This document shows, one piece after another, positions 60,249 to 64,000 of a stretch of DNA of 64,000 nucleotides. Position numbers and translations under genes: made by a program. The stretch's first letter is position 1. Each line of letters opens with the position of its first letter. Origin of the DNA: Brevifilum sp029548365 (GTDB taxonomy: Bacteria > Chloroflexota > Anaerolineae > Anaerolineales > Anaerolineaceae); contig DAOSSA010000010.1 in the NCBI GenBank assembly GCA_035376985.1, positions 1 to 64,000 on the forward strand. Direction: 5' to 3'. The notes below the pieces were generated by a model. That model was not told where the DNA came from, searched no databases, and was given only the letters and a program-made list of their open reading frames with translations.

Positions 60249-61094
60249 ATGAAATTCCTTAATTCGAAAAACATACAGACAATCATCATTATTATTGCAG
60301 TTAGCGGGCTTTTATTCCTTGCTCTGAGTGGGTATTTGACACCCTTTTTTAATTTGACGGTCAATCCTTTGATCTCACTGCAAAGCTGGATTTCAGTACG
60401 TTACATCTCAGCTCGAGACTTTCTAACCACACCTCGAGATATCACGGTATTGCAGGAGCAGAATGCCTTGCTCGAATCTCAACTCACACAACTCCAAACC
60501 CAGTTGATTGTCATGGAAGAGCGGTTGGGTGAGGCGCAGGTGTGTTTTGCCCTGCTTGATTTTGGTCGGACAAATCCTCAATATAATTACATTGCCGCCA
60601 CTGTGATCGGCAGAGAAATAAGCCCCTTCTTGCAGTACATCATTATTGATCGCGGTACTAATCATGGCGTGTTATACGGCATGCCAGTTGTTACTCAGCA
60701 AGGACTGGTAGGGCGCGTTGATGCGGTAATTGCTGGTGCTGCTCGCGTTAAACTGATCACAGATTCAACCTCTGTTGTGAATATCCGTCTGAAATCTGCC
60801 GGGATCGAAGCACAATTGGTCGGGTCATTGACCGGGGATGTATCCTTAGATATGATCCCCCTGGATGTGTTTGTGGATCCAGGAGATGTTGTGTTAACTT
60901 CTGGACTTGGGGGGAATTTCCCCCCCAACATATTCGTAGGCCAGGTGCTTTCGACCCAACGCCGCGAAAATGCTTTGTTTCAAACGGCATCTGTGCAACC
61001 TATTGTTGATTTCGAAAGCATTAATGCTGTTTTGGTTGTCTCTGATTTTGAATCTGTGGATATCAATCCACTTATCCCGGAGCCAGAACAATGA
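60249..61094 (+). CDS. mreC: Rod shape-determining protein MreC
   Basis: The protein has 281 residues: one TM helix (about 11-31), a coiled coil (about 70-97, LQEQNALLESQLTQLQTQLI) and the MreC beta-barrel pair. VIGREISPFLQYIIIDRGTNHGV (about 119-141) is the signature block, and GDVVLTSGLGGNFPPNIFVGQV lies near 216. MreC activates PBP2-RodA. It begins 73 bases after mreB and its last 4 bases overlap mreD. A C7 run after a G6 run occurs at about 60910-60926 within an intact frame. Confidence 0.94.
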   Translation: MKFLNSKNIQTIIIIIAVSGLLFLALSGYLTPFFNLTVNPLISLQSWISVRYISARDFLTTPRDITVLQEQNALLESQLTQLQTQLIVMEERLGEAQVCFALLDFGRTNPQYNYIAATVIGREISPFLQYIIIDRGTNHGVLYGMPVVTQQGLVGRVDAVIAGAARVKLITDSTSVVNIRLKSAGIEAQLVGSLTGDVSLDMIPLDVFVDPGDVVLTSGLGGNFPPNIFVGQVLSTQRRENALFQTASVQPIVDFESINAVLVVSDFESVDINPLIPEPEQ

Positions 61095-61594
61095 TTTATC
61101 ACCTTTTGTACGCCTTGTTACTGGTTGTGTTTTTTGTTCTGCAGACCACAATATTTTCACAGACAAAGCTGGTTTCAGGAACTGCAGATATCATCCTGGT
61201 TTTATTGGCAGCCTGGTCACTGCAGGAGCAGGCCAAAAACAGATGGTTATGGACGGTTATTACCGGGATATTGGTCAGTTCAATTTCTGCGATGCCCTAT
61301 TTCGCGCCATTAATAGGCTACCTGGGAGTCGTTGCGATTTCTGAAGCTCTACAGCGGCGGGTTTGGCGCTCACCGCTGTTGGCATTGTTTATCGTGGTTT
61401 TTCTGGGTACATTATTTCAACATGGTGTGTATGTGATCATTCTAAAAATCACCGGCGCTCCAATTTCATGGTTAGAAAGTTTGGATCGCGTGATTTTACC
61501 GAGCATATTATTGAATTTGATTTTCTCCTTGCCAATCTTTGCAGTTGTCAAGGATCTGGTAGGACGAATTACACCACTGGAGGTGGAGGTGTGA
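61091..61594 (+). CDS. mreD: Rod shape-determining protein MreD
   Basis: The 167-residue membrane protein has five to six TM segments. Order and overlap (ATGA with mreC, GTGA with mrdA) identify it more firmly than sequence, since MreD is poorly conserved. TKLVSGTADIILVLLAAWSLQE (about 27-48), with the Asp-Ile-Ile-Leu pattern after the second helix, fits the family. It is part of the elongasome scaffold. Confidence 0.85.
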   Translation: MIYHLLYALLLVVFFVLQTTIFSQTKLVSGTADIILVLLAAWSLQEQAKNRWLWTVITGILVSSISAMPYFAPLIGYLGVVAISEALQRRVWRSPLLALFIVVFLGTLFQHGVYVIILKITGAPISWLESLDRVILPSILLNLIFSLPIFAVVKDLVGRITPLEVEV

Positions 61595-63678
61595 ACGACT
61601 TTCCACAGCGGACAAAATCTGATAATAAATGGCGTTACTCGATTTTATATATCTTGATCGTTACTATTTTCGGATATTTTCTGCTACGTTTATTTGACAT
61701 CCAAATCTTGCAGGGCGCAGCTTTTACGGCACAGGCAGACGAAAACCGAACGAGAATCATCCGTGATCCATCAATTCGCGGGACAATTTACGATCGCAAC
61801 GGTTATATTTTGGCGCAAAATGTGCCGTCCTATAATGTAGTGGTTATCCCAGGCTATCTTCCTCCTGATGAGGGTGATACCCAGGCAATCTTCCGGGAAG
61901 TTTCTGAACTAATCAATATGCCAGTGAGCTTGGGTGTCACAGACGAAGAAACGGTCAGAGCTTTTACACCCTGTGTCAGTGAGTTGGGTATTACAGAAGT
62001 TGTGTACATTGCTTCCACAAATTGGCCATTTCAAGCCACGGCGTTGAAATGCAATGTTTCCCAGGACATCGCCATGGTTGTTATGGAAAACCGAGAAAAA
62101 TGGCAGGGGATTGATATTGAGATCACAGCGGTGAGGCAATATCCCACCGGCGAATTAACTGCAGAAGTCATCGGTTTTTTAGGGCCAATTCCTGCTATTT
62201 TGCAGGATTATTACGTCGACCGTGGTTTTCTCTCTGAACGCGACAAAGTTGGTTATGCTGGGGTTGAGCAATCCATGAATGATATATTGGCCGGGACGAA
62301 CGGTCTTCGGCGAGTTGAAGTGAATGTTGCTGGCGAGATTATCCGGAATATTGATGAACCTGTTGACCCTATCCCTGGTAACGACATTTATCTGACCATA
62401 GACACCCGGTTACAGGCTATTGCAAGGGAGGCGTTAATCGACGAAATAGAATTCTGGAATTACTACTCCGGAAAGGTCTTGTCGAATAATGGCGTTGTCA
62501 TTGCGATGAATCCCAAAACCGGGGAAATTCTGGCGCTGGTTTCGTATCCAAATTATCAGAACAACCGGATGGAGCGAGCAATACCGGGTTATTATTACGA
62601 GCAATTGAGCAATGATCCTCAGCGCCCGCTTTTCAATCATGCTATTTCAGCGGAGCATCCGCCCGGATCTGTGTTTAAGATGGCGCCTGCTCTGGGAATT
62701 TTGAATGAGGGCGTGGTGACCCCGGAATATGAGATTTTTGATCCTGGGATCATCACTGTTATACAAAAATTCTATGAGAATGATCCGGGTGTTCCCAGGC
62801 AATTTGTGTGCTGGAATCGTGCAGGGCACGGCAACGTAAATTTTATGTGGGGGGTGGCATATTCCTGTAATGTCTATTGGTATAAAGTTGGAGGTGGCTA
62901 TCATGACGAGGTCCCGGGCGATGGTTTAGGTATTTGGGGAATCAGCGAGTACGCTAAAGCTTTGGGCTATGGAACCTTAACAGGCATAGAATTGCCCGGA
63001 GAACAAGATGGGTTGATTCCCAATCCCACCTGGAAACGGATCAATCTGGGTGAAAACTGGGCAACAGGTGATACTTATACAGCAACTGTGGGCCAGGGTT
63101 TTGTGCTGGCAACACCTCTGCAAGTCCTCAACTCTATTTCAACGATTGCGAATGGTGGCAAGTTGATGGATGTTACATTGATTGACAAAATTGTTGCTGA
63201 AGATGGGACCATCCTGCAAGAATTGACGCCCAGTTATCGTTGGGACATCACTGTTGATCCGGTCATCAATGTTTACGAAGGAAATAATCCCACTGGTGAA
63301 ATGAAAACCGTTGAGCCCTGGGTAATTGAATTGGCTAACCAGGCGATGCGTCTGGTGGTCACAGACGGAACAGCACATCGTTACGAAATTGAGCGGCACA
63401 TTGAGTTGTTCAAAAACGATTCAAGCCAATCGGCAGGGAAAACTGGGACTGCTGAGTATTGTGATGATATCGCCAACGAACAGGGAAAATGCATCCATGG
63501 GGCGTGGCCATCTCATGCCTGGTATGTGGGCTATGCACCCTGGGATGATGCTGAAATTGCTGTGGTTGCTTTTGTTTATAACGGCTCTGAAGGGGCGACG
63601 CTTTCAGCGCCGGTTGTCCGTCGTGTTATTGATGCTTATTTCGAACTTAAAGCAATTGACGCAGAGAACAATCTGTAA
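61591..63678 (+). CDS. mrdA: Penicillin-binding protein 2 (class B transpeptidase)
   Basis: The elongation-specific D,D-transpeptidase. The start is GTG 61591, overlapping the mreD stop, with GGAGGTGGAG upstream. The 695-residue protein has one TM helix (about 15-33), the dimerisation/pedestal domain with IRGTIYDRNG (about 63-72), and a full set of catalytic motifs. These are S360-V-F-K363 (SxxK), S425-C-N427 (SxN) and K617-T-G (KTG). It thus contrasts with the degenerate domain of the SEDS fusion at 16-18.7 kb. No rodA gene follows it in view. Confidence 0.95.
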   Translation: MNDFPQRTKSDNKWRYSILYILIVTIFGYFLLRLFDIQILQGAAFTAQADENRTRIIRDPSIRGTIYDRNGYILAQNVPSYNVVVIPGYLPPDEGDTQAIFREVSELINMPVSLGVTDEETVRAFTPCVSELGITEVVYIASTNWPFQATALKCNVSQDIAMVVMENREKWQGIDIEITAVRQYPTGELTAEVIGFLGPIPAILQDYYVDRGFLSERDKVGYAGVEQSMNDILAGTNGLRRVEVNVAGEIIRNIDEPVDPIPGNDIYLTIDTRLQAIAREALIDEIEFWNYYSGKVLSNNGVVIAMNPKTGEILALVSYPNYQNNRMERAIPGYYYEQLSNDPQRPLFNHAISAEHPPGSVFKMAPALGILNEGVVTPEYEIFDPGIITVIQKFYENDPGVPRQFVCWNRAGHGNVNFMWGVAYSCNVYWYKVGGGYHDEVPGDGLGIWGISEYAKALGYGTLTGIELPGEQDGLIPNPTWKRINLGENWATGDTYTATVGQGFVLATPLQVLNSISTIANGGKLMDVTLIDKIVAEDGTILQELTPSYRWDITVDPVINVYEGNNPTGEMKTVEPWVIELANQAMRLVVTDGTAHRYEIERHIELFKNDSSQSAGKTGTAEYCDDIANEQGKCIHGAWPSHAWYVGYAPWDDAEIAVVAFVYNGSEGATLSAPVVRRVIDAYFELKAIDAENNL

Positions 63679-63768
63679 GAGCCAGGCATCTCATGAGCTC
63701 TAAAAAGTATAATGCGGAAGATCATTTTTGTTGTTCTGTTGTAGATCTGCACGGTGCGCTGGTAAAGT

Positions 63769-64000
63769 ATGGAAATAAAGGGCATTAAAGAAGGAATTTT
63801 GATCTCTTTTCAAGATCAGGAGTGGCAGGTTGTAAAAGAATCCCTGATTCAAAAAATCACAGAAAAGGGGACTTTTTTTCAAGGTGCCCAGCTGGTTCTG
63901 GATGTCGGTCAGCTTGTTTTAGGAACCAATGCCCTGGAGGAGTTACGCGAAATATTAAATCGTTACAATGTCTCGTTGTATGGTCTGTTGAGTAAATCTA
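63769..64000 (+). CDS. minC: Septum site-determining protein MinC, N-terminal part, cut by window edge
   Basis: The frame from ATG 63769 is open to the right edge (77 codons). It reads MEIKGIKEGILISFQ, then ITEKGTFFQGAQLVLDVGQL and LEELREILNRYNVSLYGLLS. This is the MinC_N pattern (IKG-x-x-x-GILI; FF-x-GA-x-L-x-LD; L-x-x-L...V-x-L-x-G). MinC inhibits FtsZ away from midcell. A TATAAT at 63708-63713 could give it its own promoter. minD would be expected next. The ribosome-binding site is weak (GGTAAAG). Confidence 0.85.
   Translation, partial: MEIKGIKEGILISFQDQEWQVVKESLIQKITEKGTFFQGAQLVLDVGQLVLGTNALEELREILNRYNVSLYGLLSKS

Noticed and set aside
60907..60928. G6...C7 near-palindrome in mreC as a frameshift or regulatory hairpin
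   Set aside because: The reading frame is intact and encodes the conserved Gly-Gly-Asn-Phe-Pro-Pro stretch; it is probably just codon coincidence.
1..64000. CRISPR arrays, insertion sequences, prophage, rRNA, tmRNA
   Set aside because: No regular direct repeats, transposase or integrase genes, rRNA or ssrA signatures were seen on reading through; small ncRNAs cannot be excluded by eye.

Overview
The window reads as a draft-assembly scaffold from a mid-GC, rod-shaped or filamentous, probably single-membrane bacterium. The best guess is Chloroflexota, class Anaerolineae. This is an inference from gene content and protein style: a SEDS-transpeptidase fusion next to FHA genes, 7TM-GAF receptors, multi-GAF SpoIIE phosphatases, Thr/Pro-rich surface linkers and an archease/RtcB pair. 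No 16S gene is present to prove it. Two runs of exactly 100 N (2729-2828 and 46355-46454) are scaffold gaps that interrupt genes. I see no phage, IS element, CRISPR array or rRNA; there is one tRNA.

Layout. 1-3.4 kb: the end of a YhhN membrane protein, a four-TM protein behind a consensus promoter with a LexA-like palindrome in its spacer, tRNA-Met(CAT), and a gap-split Thr/Pro-rich surface protein. 3.7-13.4 kb: a collinear + strand block (purine nucleoside phosphorylase, a membrane protein, a GNAT enzyme, a 7TM-GAF-HTH receptor, an S1-domain protein, FtsK, a CDP-alcohol phosphatidyltransferase, Lgt, an MBL-fold hydrolase). 13.5-16.1 kb: HNH nuclease, a LiaF-like protein and tyrS with a leader containing a terminator-like hairpin. 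16.1-20.8 kb, minus strand: fhaA, fhaB, mtnP and a RodA/FtsW-PBP fusion whose PBP half has lost all three catalytic motifs. 20.9-28.9 kb: archease, rtcB, a PHP protein, secG, a peptide-binding protein, a PduO-type cobalamin adenosyltransferase, DUF554, a DsbA-like protein and a GNAT enzyme. 28.9-33.9 kb, minus strand: a tandem-HTH regulator, an amidohydrolase, parB, parA and a PfkB kinase. 34.3-40.6 kb: a ParB-like/UspA fusion converging on a partner-switching module (STAS, RsbW-like kinase, six-GAF SpoIIE phosphatase). 40.8-50.2 kb: radC, prs, zwf, a zinc-ribbon protein, an SH3 protein, a gap-split esterase and patatin, smpB, a phytol/dolichol-kinase-like protein and hutH. 50.3-55.7 kb: an L,D-transpeptidase, ccdA, tlpA, a DUF2085 protein, pgeF, yggS and yggT. 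56.6-64 kb: MoxR/DUF58 and mreB-mreC-mreD-mrdA-minC, cut by the right edge.

Cell-envelope growth and division is the main theme. It covers FtsK, Lgt, the SEDS fusion with its phosphopeptide-binding FHA partners, an L,D-transpeptidase, PgeF, MreBCD, an apparently intact PBP2 and MinC. A second theme is sensing, with GAF domains in the membrane receptor and in the partner-switching phosphatase. The most unusual item is the SEDS polymerase joined to what looks like a catalytically dead transpeptidase, in an actinobacterial-style fhaA-fhaB-rodA-pbpA order with mtnP inserted.
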